Below, piece after piece: positions 1 through 7,708 of a DNA stretch of 25,034 bases. The position numbers were made by a program, and so were the translations under genes. Positions within the stretch are counted from its first letter, which is position 1. Every line of letters begins with the position of its first letter. Under the pieces are notes generated by a model. The model ran no database searches. It had not been told where the DNA came from and saw nothing but the letters and a program-made list of their open reading frames with translations. This DNA comes from AEGEAN-183 sp964614345 (lineage in GTDB: Bacteria > Pseudomonadota > Gammaproteobacteria > Magnimaribacterales > Magnimaribacteraceae), in contig CAZTLP010000016.1 of the NCBI GenBank assembly GCA_964614345.1, positions 1-25,034 of the forward strand. The letters run 5' to 3'.

Positions 1-58
1 ATATACTATTAAATACTGTATTTAGATTTAATAAATAAGTCTAGAAGTACCTCTACGC

Positions 59-328
59 ATGAAAGCATTTTTTTTAAAAATCAGAAAACCTACTGGTTGG
101 TTTTTAATCGTACTATCTTGTTTATTAATGCTTTTAGGGTTTTTAGTTCTAATACCATCTTTTAGTGATATTTTTGGAATCACTAGGAATGTTGCTATAA
201 CAGCAGGACTTTATGCTGCGAGTATACCTCCTTGGTATTTAGGTTTGTCTTTATTGGGTCCTGAAATTATCGATAAGGCAAAAGAGTTATATAATATTAC
301 GAAACAAAAGATTTGGAGAAGAGAATGA
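59..328 (+). CDS. small two-helix membrane protein, possible transporter-suffix domain
   Basis: An 89-residue protein with a basic N-terminus, a hydrophobic segment at about residues 13-36, a second, weaker one at about 44-66, and a charged C-terminal tail. Its general shape, with a GWxL-type first helix and a short second helix ending in a Leu-Gly-Pro-Glu turn, resembles the small 'transporter suffix' proteins. I recognise that only loosely and would not assign a role. Its TGA stop overlaps the ATG of the next gene (ATGA), so the two are probably translationally coupled. The upstream 58 bases are AT-rich, with no clear ribosome binding site or promoter. It sits in the inner membrane by prediction. 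Confidence 0.6.
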   Translation: MKAFFLKIRKPTGWFLIVLSCLLMLLGFLVLIPSFSDIFGITRNVAITAGLYAASIPPWYLGLSLLGPEIIDKAKELYNITKQKIWRRE

Positions 329-1329
329 AATACACCTTTGAAGAGATAATGAGTGAGCATGAATATGCCCAAGCAAATGAAATGGCAGGTTATTTGTTAC
401 ACGGTGGACTCGATAGTGAAGGCAACTATATTTCTCCAAGAACAAAAAAAAGATGGGATGCAATTAATGAATGGTCTAATAATTTAACTGGAAAAGGGCA
501 TCCTCTGCTTGATTGTTCTGTTCAAATTCTAAAATATGGTAATTACCCAAATTTTGATCAGGCCAAATATCTATTAGGCTTAGGTGAAGGTGCTTTTTTG
601 TGGAATAGCTTAACAATCACCGGCATTATTGAAGCCAGAGGCAGAGCCTTAGCAGAAATAACTGCTCCTGACTTTCAAGAAATAATTAAAGAAGATATTT
701 CACAAACTGCTACTGGGCATATGAATAACGGATTATTTGTTGCACACGGTTTTGATGAAGGTGGTGATCCAGACAGCAAACAAGGAGCCCATGATCAAAT
801 GTGGTTTGCAGCTAGAGATTTATTGTTTGGGAAAGACGCTTACCCAATACCTGAAGTTCCCGAAAACATAGGAAGGCCAGTTGAGGAAGGTGATAAATGG
901 CCTATTCCAGTTGAATACGCTGGGATTGTAGATTTTTTAATGAATGTATTGATGATTGAAGTTAGAGCTGAGTGCTTCTTTCAATTTTCAATGAATATTG
1001 CTGCTTGCGAAGAACTCTTTAAAGACAGGAGAGATGATGCCTTATTGGCTGCAGAAATGGTGAGAAGAATTAGACAAGATGAAGCTGTGCATGTTGCTTA
1101 TTTAAATTTGATAATCTCCGAACTAAGAACTTTCACTTTTAAGACAGAGAAGGGAGAACTTTTGGGTTCTGATTTCATAGACTCTCATTGGGAAAAAATG
1201 GTCAAATGGCATGGAGAAGAAATTCACCATGAACTCAAAGATCAAAGAATTGAGATAGTTGAAGAAACTTTAAAAAATCAAGAGAATGCTGAATCGGTAA
1301 TTGAGAGCTTTCATCAACTAGCTTCTTAA
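325..1329 (+). CDS. ferritin-like di-iron domain protein
   Basis: A soluble, largely helical protein of 334 residues. Four carboxylate/histidine clusters look like the four-helix ligand set of ferritin-like di-iron proteins: E103 in an IIEARGRALAE helix, E123 to H132 in an EDISQTATGH segment, E212/E216 in IEVRAEC, and E253/H256 in RQDEAVHVAYL. Known members bind two irons and act as oxidases, oxygenases or iron stores; which applies here cannot be told. The ATG at 325 overlaps the upstream stop and has GGAGAAGAG just before it, so I prefer it to the in-frame TTG at 313. The gene is followed 15 bases later by a VOC-fold protein, suggesting a shared transcript and perhaps a shared oxidative reaction. 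The ligand assignment is by eye only. Confidence 0.7.
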   Translation: MKYTFEEIMSEHEYAQANEMAGYLLHGGLDSEGNYISPRTKKRWDAINEWSNNLTGKGHPLLDCSVQILKYGNYPNFDQAKYLLGLGEGAFLWNSLTITGIIEARGRALAEITAPDFQEIIKEDISQTATGHMNNGLFVAHGFDEGGDPDSKQGAHDQMWFAARDLLFGKDAYPIPEVPENIGRPVEEGDKWPIPVEYAGIVDFLMNVLMIEVRAECFFQFSMNIAACEELFKDRRDDALLAAEMVRRIRQDEAVHVAYLNLIISELRTFTFKTEKGELLGSDFIDSHWEKMVKWHGEEIHHELKDQRIEIVEETLKNQENAESVIESFHQLAS

Positions 1330-1344
1330 ATCAAAGAACTTAAA

Positions 1345-2184
1345 TTGCTTGATTCCGTAGATCATATAATTATCGCGGTAGAAGACCTGTCACTTTCTAT
1401 TGAAAATTACACAAAGATTCTAGGTTTTCCTCCAACCTGGAGGGGTGTTCACCCCGGACAGGGCACCGAGAATGCTTTATTTCCTTTAGAAAATTTATAT
1501 GTTGAATTATTGGCATCAAATGGAGAAGGGCCAGGATCCGATATGATTAAAAGTTTTATAGAGCTCAATGGTGAAGGTTTATGTGGAATTGCTCTTAATA
1601 CATCAGACATAGAAGCAGCCAGAAACAAATTGATTGATCAGGGAGTTGATATAGGTAACTTTATCGAAGGAGAGGGTAAAGACGAAGATTCCGGTGAAAT
1701 AAGGACATGGAAGAATCTATTTCTTCCTTTTTCCTTAACTAGAGGCTTATTTACCTTTTTAATTCAACATGAGGACGGTTCTATCCCTAATCACAAAGAC
1801 AAGTTTGACTCTGCCGTAACTAGATTAGATCACGTCGTTATTAATACCAATGATCCCGAAGGCATAATTTCTCTTTATGGAGATACTTTTGGGATAAGAC
1901 TCGCTTTGGACCAAACCGTAGAACAGTGGGGAGGTAGGATGTTGTTTTTCAGATTGAATCATACAACTCTGGAAGTGATAGCTAAAAAGAACGATGAGCA
2001 GCCCGAAGATTCCCTCTGGGGATTGGCTTGGGTGGTGACTGATATTAAGAAAACCTATGATCGATTAATTTCTGAAGGGCTAGAAGTAACTGAAGTAAAA
2101 GAAGGCAGAAAGCATAATACTTTAGTATCAACTGTAAAATCTAATACCTGTAACATTCCCACACTTCTTATCCAGCATCTCTAG
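1345..2184 (+). CDS. two-module VOC (glyoxalase-like) protein
   Basis: A 279-residue protein made of two vicinal-oxygen-chelate modules. The first opens with DSVDHIIIAVEDL (His7) and the second with RLDHVVINTND (His163). This resembles Glyoxalase_3-like proteins, a metal-dependent fold used for isomerases, dioxygenases and glyoxalases; the substrate is unknown. The only start that keeps the complete first beta strand is TTG at 1345, with a weak AAAGAA upstream. It directly follows the ferritin-like gene and probably shares its transcript. Its 3' end overlaps the convergent membrane-protein gene by 17 bases. The VOC assignment is solid; the function is open. Confidence 0.8.
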   Translation: MLDSVDHIIIAVEDLSLSIENYTKILGFPPTWRGVHPGQGTENALFPLENLYVELLASNGEGPGSDMIKSFIELNGEGLCGIALNTSDIEAARNKLIDQGVDIGNFIEGEGKDEDSGEIRTWKNLFLPFSLTRGLFTFLIQHEDGSIPNHKDKFDSAVTRLDHVVINTNDPEGIISLYGDTFGIRLALDQTVEQWGGRMLFFRLNHTTLEVIAKKNDEQPEDSLWGLAWVVTDIKKTYDRLISEGLEVTEVKEGRKHNTLVSTVKSNTCNIPTLLIQHL

Positions 2185-2878
2185 CCTTTAGTCGATCATA
2201 GACCCAGTAGGGTAAGTAGATAATACTAAACATTATTAAACCTAGAGTAACCACTATAGGTATATGCCGAGGAGGATCAGGCATTAAATCCATAATAGAG
2301 GCGCCATCAGGCCTAGTTCCTAAGTACCAGAAATTAGCAGGCGGTCCAAGCATTAAATTTATAAAATAAATCACTACTATGACTACTAAAGAGACCACAA
2401 TAGCTCTTTTAACAGAATCCAGATTAGGTCTATTATCCAGAGTTATAGACGCATGACCTATGGCCAAAAGCATTCCTCCGTGACTAAGATAGAAGATAAT
2501 AAATACTGGATCAGGAAAATCTAATGGGGTGTCGGGTTGTAGAAGGGCCATAAGACCTCCTCCTATTCCCCAAAAGAAAGCAACTTCATAAAATATCCTT
2601 TTATTGGTTAAAAGGAAGAAGGAAATTGAAAAAGCTGATAAGGCACACATGTGAAATGGAAGAACCTTTAATAAATCATAACCAAAGAACTGTGTGTGAT
2701 AATAAGGTTTAACCAGTTCATTCAAAATCAACATACAAGCCAAAACATATCCAAATCTTTTCTGTGTAATTAGAGAGGTTTTTTTTAAGTAATGAGGTAC
2801 AAGTATAGAAATTAGGATAACCGCAAAAATAGCTAATAAATGATCTGTTCCAAAAAGAATAAATGGTTCTGCTTCCAT
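2168..2878 (-). CDS. YwaF / TIGR02206 family integral membrane protein
   Basis: A 236-residue membrane protein with about six to seven hydrophobic helices. Features typical of the TIGR02206 (YwaF) family are the opening FGTDHLLAIF, the LPFHMCALSAF segment in the middle, and the FFWGIGGGLMALLQPD stretch. The family's biochemical role is not established. The gene converges on the VOC gene with a 17-base overlap and is divergent from the NTP/NDP-exchanger-like gene across about 70 bases. No good ribosome binding site precedes the ATG. Family recognition rests on these segments, not on a database search. Confidence 0.8.
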   Translation of the reverse strand: MEAEPFILFGTDHLLAIFAVILISILVPHYLKKTSLITQKRFGYVLACMLILNELVKPYYHTQFFGYDLLKVLPFHMCALSAFSISFFLLTNKRIFYEVAFFWGIGGGLMALLQPDTPLDFPDPVFIIFYLSHGGMLLAIGHASITLDNRPNLDSVKRAIVVSLVVIVVIYFINLMLGPPANFWYLGTRPDGASIMDLMPDPPRHIPIVVTLGLIMFSIIYLPYWVYDRLKARDAG

Positions 2879-2929
2879 TAGTATCAGTAGTTTCTTAAGA
2901 TAACGTTGTCTTTTAATATTATATTAATT

Positions 2930-2935
2930 TATAAA
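2930..2935 (+). promoter_or_regulatory. possible promoter for the NTP/NDP-exchanger-like gene
   Basis: TTGTCT at 2906-2911 and TATAAA at 2930-2935 lie 18 bases apart in the AT-rich divergent region. If used, transcription would start near 2942, about ten bases before the ATG at 2952. Such matches are common by chance in AT-rich DNA. Confidence 0.25.
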
Positions 2936-2951
2936 GAGTTTTTTGAGTCAA

Positions 2952-4214
2952 ATGAGTGAAACCTTTTTTCCACGCATAAAAAAAGAAGAATACATTTCGT
3001 TGTTTAATTCTTTTATTTTTTTCTTTTTTGTTCTTGCTTCTTGGTACGCACTTAGGCCTGTAAGAAATGAAATGGCGGTTGCAGGAGGAGTGTATAACCT
3101 CCCTTTGCTCTTAACTGCAGTTATGTTTGTAATGCTGTTAGCAAATCCAATCTACTCTTGGGTAGTTTCAAAAGTCCAAACTAGTAAAGTTGTGACTTAT
3201 TGTTATTTATTTTTTATTGCCAATCTCATCATATTTCTTTTTGGATGGAGTTATTTAGATGAAACAGGAAGGGTATGGACCGGCAGGGCTTTTTATGTCT
3301 GGTGCAACGTTTATTCCTTTTTTGTTGTTTCAATATTTTGGGTAGCTGTCATTAATCATTTCAACACTGATGATGCAAAAAGAGTCTTTGGGGTTATAAG
3401 CGCAGGAGGTTCTTTAGGAGCTTTTTTTGGTTCTTCTGTAGCAAGATACTTTTCTACCGAAATCTGTGGAAACAGTTCTATCACAGAACTTGGACCAATT
3501 TCTTTAATTTTCTTTTCAATTGGTTGTTTGACCATAGCAATATTTCTTTCTAGGAGTTTGAAGCCTAAAAATTCTGTAAATAGTGAACAAAAAGATGATG
3601 TGATAGGTGGAACCAGCTTAGAAGCTTTTAAGAACATAGTTAGTAAAGTGCCCGTAAGGCTCATGGCATTTTATATGCTTCTTTGGACAGCTCTTTCTAC
3701 TGCAGCATGGATGATATCGCTGAATATAGTTGAAAGCTGGTCCTCTGATCCTTGCGAAAGAACTGCTTTCTTTGCTCAGATAGAACAAATAGTTACCCCT
3801 CTTACACTTTTAATGCAGATATTTTTTACTTCTTTTTTATTGAGAACTATTGGGATTCTTCCAGTTCTTACAGCATATGGAGTTTTCTTTGTAATAGCTT
3901 TTGGGGCTTATGCTAATTATCCTGAAATCACTACAGTTTTAGTATTAACAATTGTAATTAGAGTCTTTGAGTATGGTTTAAATAAACCAACTAGAGAGAC
4001 AGTATTTACCAGTTTAAAGAAGCAAGATAGATATAAATCAACTGTGATGATGGACACTCTTCTTGCTAGAACTGGAGATGTAGCTGGAGGTTGGTTTGTA
4101 AGGTCTCTTATAGCTTTAGGTCTAGTTGGTGGCTCTATAGCTTATGCAGCACTACCTATAGCAGTTCTTTTATCTATAGTAGGTTACCAAGCAGCTAAAT
4201 CCTTTAAGGTATAG
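2952..4214 (+). CDS. NTP/NDP exchange transporter-like (TLC/MFS) membrane protein
   Basis: A protein of about 420 residues with some 11-12 membrane helices. The N-terminal LRPVRNEMAVAGG segment and the central FFVVSIFWVAV...KRVFGVISAGGSLGAFFG region resemble the ATP/ADP-translocase-like (TLC) carriers seen in many free-living proteobacteria as 'NTP/NDP exchange transporter' or MFS protein. In obligate intracellular bacteria, relatives swap host ATP for ADP; in free-living cells the substrate is mostly unknown, so nucleotide transport should not be assumed. An upstream in-frame TTG at 2943 would add three residues and is the better placed of the two for an AAGAG at 2934-2938; I keep the ATG because it is the standard codon. 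The stop is two bases from the next GTG, so it is tightly coupled to the Rieske ferredoxin. Confidence 0.75.
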   Translation: MSETFFPRIKKEEYISLFNSFIFFFFVLASWYALRPVRNEMAVAGGVYNLPLLLTAVMFVMLLANPIYSWVVSKVQTSKVVTYCYLFFIANLIIFLFGWSYLDETGRVWTGRAFYVWCNVYSFFVVSIFWVAVINHFNTDDAKRVFGVISAGGSLGAFFGSSVARYFSTEICGNSSITELGPISLIFFSIGCLTIAIFLSRSLKPKNSVNSEQKDDVIGGTSLEAFKNIVSKVPVRLMAFYMLLWTALSTAAWMISLNIVESWSSDPCERTAFFAQIEQIVTPLTLLMQIFFTSFLLRTIGILPVLTAYGVFFVIAFGAYANYPEITTVLVLTIVIRVFEYGLNKPTRETVFTSLKKQDRYKSTVMMDTLLARTGDVAGGWFVRSLIALGLVGGSIAYAALPIAVLLSIVGYQAAKSFKV

Positions 4215-4216
4215 AA

Positions 4217-4543
4217 GTGTCTACAGATATTGGTTACACCTATGTGTCAGATATTTCTGATATTGAAGTAGGGCGCTCTATTTCTGTGAATGTTGAAGGT
4301 AAAAAAGTACTTATCTGCAACACTGATGAGGGTTTCTTTGCTGTAGAGGATATGTGCACACATGCTCTTATTCCTCTTTGTAGCGGTCTTATTCAAGGAA
4401 CTTTAATTAGCTGTCCTTTACATGGTGCTGTATTTGATCTTAAAACAGGTGAAGTGATGGCTCCTCCTGCTTTTGAAGACTTAAAGACTTTTAATCTTAA
4501 AATTGAAGGAACTTCGATTAGCGTTCAGAATCCTGAAACTTAA
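4217..4543 (+). CDS. Rieske [2Fe-2S] ferredoxin
   Basis: A 108-residue single-domain Rieske protein. The cluster ligands are clear: C47 and H49 (CTH) and C66 and H69 (CPLH), a C-X-H-X16-C-X2-H pattern. The short length, with no transmembrane helix or catalytic mononuclear-iron domain, matches the ferredoxin components that pass electrons to ring-hydroxylating oxygenases. No oxygenase alpha subunit or reductase is visible in the window, so the partner must be elsewhere. The start is GTG at 4217, with AAGG seven bases upstream, and only two bases separate it from the upstream transporter stop. The family call is firm; the electron acceptor is unknown. Confidence 0.92.
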   Translation: MSTDIGYTYVSDISDIEVGRSISVNVEGKKVLICNTDEGFFAVEDMCTHALIPLCSGLIQGTLISCPLHGAVFDLKTGEVMAPPAFEDLKTFNLKIEGTSISVQNPET

Positions 4544-4575
4544 TCATATTATTTTTTATTTTAATTAAGGTGTGT

Positions 4576-4611
4576 ATGATTGATTTTTTTAGAAAGTTAT
4601 CAAATGGCTAA
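4576..4611 (+). other. possible 11-codon leader ORF
   Basis: An ATG at 4576 has AAGG five bases upstream, a better placed Shine-Dalgarno than the crotonase ATG has. It encodes MIDFFRKLSNG and ends with a TAA at 4609-4611, overlapping the crotonase ATG at 4604 by eight bases. It could couple translation to the crotonase. Equally, the AAGG may serve a TTG start for the crotonase itself at 4580. Confidence 0.2.
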
Positions 4612-5443
4612 GATCGAAACATATGTGCTTACTGAAGAAGTAAGTGAAGGAGTAAGAAGGGTAGTCCTTAATCGACCAGATAAAAGAAACGCTTTATCTA
4701 ATTCTTTACGAAAAGAGTTATTCTCTTCATTAGAAGAAGCTGATAACGACCCATCTGTCAGGGTAATTATTATTAGCGGAGCTGGAAGTTGTTTCAGTTC
4801 TGGGTATGACCTGTCTTCTGATGTTTCTTCTGAACTTCCATATCATACCGGAAAAACTGATGGGTTTTGGCCCAGACATGTAGTGGAAGGAGCCTTTAGG
4901 ATTTGGGATTTATCTACGCCAGTAATAGCTCAAGTTCATGGGTATTGTTTAGCTGGGGGCACAGAATTAGCAACCGCCTGTGATCTAGTTTACGTTGCAG
5001 ACGATGCTGAAATCGGATACCCAGTGGTAAGGTCCATGAGTCCTCCAGACAATCAATTTTTTCCTTGGCTTTTGGGGATGAGAAATGCGATGGAGATGAT
5101 GCTTACAGGAGAGTCTATTTCTGGTATAGAAGCGGTCAAAAAGGGCTTTGCAAACAACTCTTTTAAACAAGATAAATTAGAAAAAGAAGTTCTTGCGATA
5201 GCAAAGAAAGTGGCTCAAGTTCCACCTGAATTACAAGCCATGAATAAAAGAGCAGTGCATAGACAGATGGAAGCTATGGGAATGAGAACTGGAATTAGAG
5301 CTGGTACGGAAATTCAGGCACTTGCTATGCATTCAAAAGCTACTAGAGATCATCTCAAAGAACTGTCTGAAGGATTAACTAAAGCTCTGACTAAAAGAGA
5401 TTCAAAATTTGGTGATTACAGGACTTCTAAAAAAGAGAAATAG
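4604..5443 (+). CDS. enoyl-CoA hydratase/isomerase (crotonase) family protein, atypical active site
   Basis: A 279-residue crotonase. The first oxyanion-hole strand is IIISGAGSCFSSGYDLS and the second is VHGYCLAGGTELATACD. E121 in GGTELA occupies the position of rat hydratase Glu144, but the second catalytic glutamate (rat Glu164, in the FGQPE motif) is replaced by V141 in IGYPVV. Canonical hydratases use both, so this enzyme may do a different crotonase reaction, for example isomerisation or C-C cleavage. An in-frame TTG at 4580 would add eight residues, but homologues usually begin close to the ATG chosen. The small lipoprotein gene overlaps its 3' end by 35 bases. Confidence 0.88.
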   Translation: MAKIETYVLTEEVSEGVRRVVLNRPDKRNALSNSLRKELFSSLEEADNDPSVRVIIISGAGSCFSSGYDLSSDVSSELPYHTGKTDGFWPRHVVEGAFRIWDLSTPVIAQVHGYCLAGGTELATACDLVYVADDAEIGYPVVRSMSPPDNQFFPWLLGMRNAMEMMLTGESISGIEAVKKGFANNSFKQDKLEKEVLAIAKKVAQVPPELQAMNKRAVHRQMEAMGMRTGIRAGTEIQALAMHSKATRDHLKELSEGLTKALTKRDSKFGDYRTSKKEK

Positions 5444-5789
5444 ACTCTTAGTATTTTGTTGGATTCTTTTACTTGCATCCTGCACAAATCAAAATGAGAT
5501 TGTAGGAGCTAAATGGTCTGGTGATTCTGATTTCATGTTTGTTGATGAGAATCAAATGAGAATGCATTACGCAACAGAAATTTCAGGAAAAACTGCCTTT
5601 ATAGGAGGTTTTTATGAAGTATTAAAAAGCCAAACCAGTGTTGTGATAGATAGACTAGAGGTAACTCAAATAGAATTCGAAACGCGTGAAGACGGAGTTA
5701 AATATTGTAGGCTTTGGGGTACAGTAACTAATTCTCTAGAAGAATGTTATTTACTAGCCTATGAATGTGAACCGATTTATTCAGATTAA
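5409..5789 (+). CDS. small predicted lipoprotein
   Basis: A protein of 126 residues that I do not recognise. The N-terminus has KKRNR followed by a hydrophobic stretch ending in the lipobox LASC (Cys25), so it should be lipidated and anchored facing the periplasm. The mature part is about 100 residues, mixed polar and beta-like, with three further Cys near the C-terminus (YCRL, EECYL, YECEP). The start must be non-ATG: TTG at 5409 or GTG at 5412. AAGAGA lies eight bases before the TTG. It overlaps the crotonase gene by 35 bases in another frame, and its end overlaps the convergent SDR gene by nine bases. The lipobox in the right frame is the main evidence that it is a real gene. Confidence 0.65.
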   Translation: MVITGLLKKRNRLLVFCWILLLASCTNQNEIVGAKWSGDSDFMFVDENQMRMHYATEISGKTAFIGGFYEVLKSQTSVVIDRLEVTQIEFETREDGVKYCRLWGTVTNSLEECYLLAYECEPIYSD

Positions 5790-6560
5790 TCCCTCATAAG
5801 AACCACCATCCAACTGGATATTTTGTCCAGTTATAAAGCTAGCTTGCTGGCTGCAGAGAAAGGCACAGGTAGCTCCAAACTCTTTAGGATCTCCAAATCT
5901 TTTTGCAGCTATAGTGGAACTTATTTCAGCTCTCGCTTCTTCACGACTTATTTTCTTGGTTTCCATGAGCATTTTAGTCATGAAGTTCTGACGATCAGTA
6001 TCAAACCTTTCAGGTAATAGGTTATTTATAGTTACATTGTCTACTGCAACTTGCTTAGATATACCTTTAGAGAAGGCTGTTAATCCAGCTCTAGCTGAAG
6101 TTGAGAGGCCCATTAAAGGATGTGGTGATTTAACCATCGCAGAAGTGATATTAATAATTCTGCCAAATTTCCTTTTCTGCATACCAGGTAATAATTCTTT
6201 TATTAGCATAACTGCTGTTAATAGGTTTGACTCAAGAGCTTGAAGCCATTGATCTTTTTCTATTTCTAAAAAATTTACTGGAGGAGGGCCTCCATTGTTG
6301 TTGATCAAAATGTCAGCTTCTGGGCAGCTAGAAATCAGATTTTCTCTTCCTTCTTCAGAGTTAAGGTCACTGACGACATAATCTACTTTTCCTGACTTAA
6401 ATGCAGAAAGTTCTGTTTTAATTATTATAAGATCCTCTTCGTTTCTGGAATTAATTATGACATCGACACCTTCTTGAACCAGAGATAAAGCACAGGCCTT
6501 TCCAAGTCCTTTAGATGAAGCACAAACTATTGCTTTTTTTCCTTCTATTCCTAAGTCCAT
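5781..6560 (-). CDS. SDR-fold protein lacking the canonical catalytic Tyr and Lys
   Basis: A 259-residue short-chain dehydrogenase fold. The nucleotide-binding ASSKGLG (residues 14-20), NNNGG near 87-91 and the end GQNIQLDGG are typical. The usual YxxxK is replaced: S153 stands at the Tyr position and R157 at the Lys position (STSARAGLTAF), while the catalytic-type Ser (S140) remains. A known SDR branch carries a similar S-x-x-A-R arrangement followed by INNLLPxxFDTDR, and this protein has INNLLPERFDTDR, so it is a subfamily trait and not decay. Its reaction is not established. The ATG is one base from the stop of the flavin hydroxylase upstream, indicating one operon. Confidence 0.88.
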   Translation of the reverse strand: MDLGIEGKKAIVCASSKGLGKACALSLVQEGVDVIINSRNEEDLIIIKTELSAFKSGKVDYVVSDLNSEEGRENLISSCPEADILINNNGGPPPVNFLEIEKDQWLQALESNLLTAVMLIKELLPGMQKRKFGRIINITSAMVKSPHPLMGLSTSARAGLTAFSKGISKQVAVDNVTINNLLPERFDTDRQNFMTKMLMETKKISREEARAEISSTIAAKRFGDPKEFGATCAFLCSQQASFITGQNIQLDGGSYEGLI

Positions 6561-6561
6561 T

Positions 6562-7608
6562 TTAAAAGTTTAATCTTTCTTTTAGATCTTCAGTTAAGTC
6601 GTCAAAAGTTATCTTATCTGAAGTAGAACCAAAAATGTGACGATCTGGTCTTAGAATGTAAGCTTCATTTTTCTTCATTACCTCTTTAACCCAAGGACTG
6701 CTATTTAAAATACTTTCTTCAAGTACTAGAAATTTAGAATTAATCTTTTCGTAGAACTCTTTTTGCTCAGAATTTAAATCAATCTCTTTTTTGGAGACTA
6801 TGCAGAAGCCTTTACCTAAAAGGGCGTCTAGCCTTTCGCTGCATTCCATCCCTTCCATTCTGAGTGGTTGAGGAAAGATAGACCCGGCCATGTTAGTTTT
6901 ATCAGACTTACTTTTATATAAAATCCCATTTTGCAAAGGAGGAAGAGCAAAAGAACCATAACCTCTATCAATTAACTCCTGTGGGACATCTGAAGGCTGA
7001 TTTCTTCCTACTGCATCTGCATAAGCTGACATAAGTTTTCCAATAGCAGCTGAGCCATCTACGACAAATCTGCTATGAGGTTTTCTCTCCTCTTCAAAAC
7101 TATCCAAGAGCGTTGAAGGAAAAGAATTTTTTATGACACTTATTAATTTCCAGCTTAAATTAAGAGAATCCCTGTAACCCGACATCATTCCCTGGCCCAT
7201 AAAAGGGGGGTTTTGGTGAGCTGCATCACCTATAAGGAAACAATTATCTTTCCTAAAATTTTTAGCTATCAGTGAATGAAATCGATACACAGCTGCTCTG
7301 ATGATGTCGTACTCTTCAGGGTTAAGCCATGGAGAAACAAGTTCTTGAATTTTCTTTTCCTTAAGCATGTCATCTTTTGATTCTCCCTCTAGCAGAATAA
7401 ACTCCCATCTCCTGTAAGGTAAATGAGATGGAATATAAGTACAAATCCTCTTAGGATCACAGATTTGTGCAGCATAACGAGGTAAAGTATTTTCAACATT
7501 CAACTTCACATCAACAACCAACCAGTTTTTGTCGTAATCAAGATCCTCTTGATCAAACTTCATGATGTTTCTGACTTTACTGGAAGCCCCATCTGCTCCC
7601 ACTACATA
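6562..7608 (-). CDS. MhpA-like FAD-dependent aromatic hydroxylase, N-terminus missing
   Basis: The 348 visible residues are the C-terminal part of a class A flavoprotein monooxygenase. The DG motif (VVGADGASSKVR) lies at the very edge of the N run, and the GD motif (FLIGDAAHQNPPFMGQG) follows, which binds the FAD ribityl chain. The arrangement and long C-terminal domain resemble 3-(3-hydroxyphenyl)propionate hydroxylase (MhpA), an NAD(P)H-using enzyme that adds a hydroxyl to a phenol. The GxGxxG FAD-binding N-terminus, about 150 residues in relatives, is lost in the gap at 7609-7708. A frame read through the Ns joins it to an SDR, but that is accidental. It is followed after one base by the atypical SDR gene. 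Confidence 0.85.
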   Translation of the reverse strand, partial: YVVGADGASSKVRNIMKFDQEDLDYDKNWLVVDVKLNVENTLPRYAAQICDPKRICTYIPSHLPYRRWEFILLEGESKDDMLKEKKIQELVSPWLNPEEYDIIRAAVYRFHSLIAKNFRKDNCFLIGDAAHQNPPFMGQGMMSGYRDSLNLSWKLISVIKNSFPSTLLDSFEEERKPHSRFVVDGSAAIGKLMSAYADAVGRNQPSDVPQELIDRGYGSFALPPLQNGILYKSKSDKTNMAGSIFPQPLRMEGMECSERLDALLGKGFCIVSKKEIDLNSEQKEFYEKINSKFLVLEESILNSSPWVKEVMKKNEAYILRPDRHIFGSTSDKITFDDLTEDLKERLNF

Positions 7609-7708
7609 NNNNNNNNNNNNNNNNNNNNNNNNNNNNNNNNNNNNNNNNNNNNNNNNNNNNNNNNNNNNNNNNNNNNNNNNNNNNNNNNNNNNNNNNNNNN
7701 NNNNNNNN
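7609..7708. other. assembly gap, 100 N
   Basis: A run of exactly 100 N, a standard placeholder. It should hold the last 10-20 residues of the SDR and about 150 residues of the flavin hydroxylase, so the true length is probably near 500 bases. The flanking sequences do not repeat each other. Confidence 0.97.

Noticed and set aside
2899..2910. Near-palindrome GATAACGTTGTC between divergent genes
   Set aside because: Five of six pairs match, but it is short and there is no regulator gene beside it; easily chance in AT-rich DNA.
3356..3664. 102-codon minus-strand frame inside the NTP/NDP-exchanger-like gene
   Set aside because: Antisense shadow of membrane-protein codons; no domain, no upstream signals.
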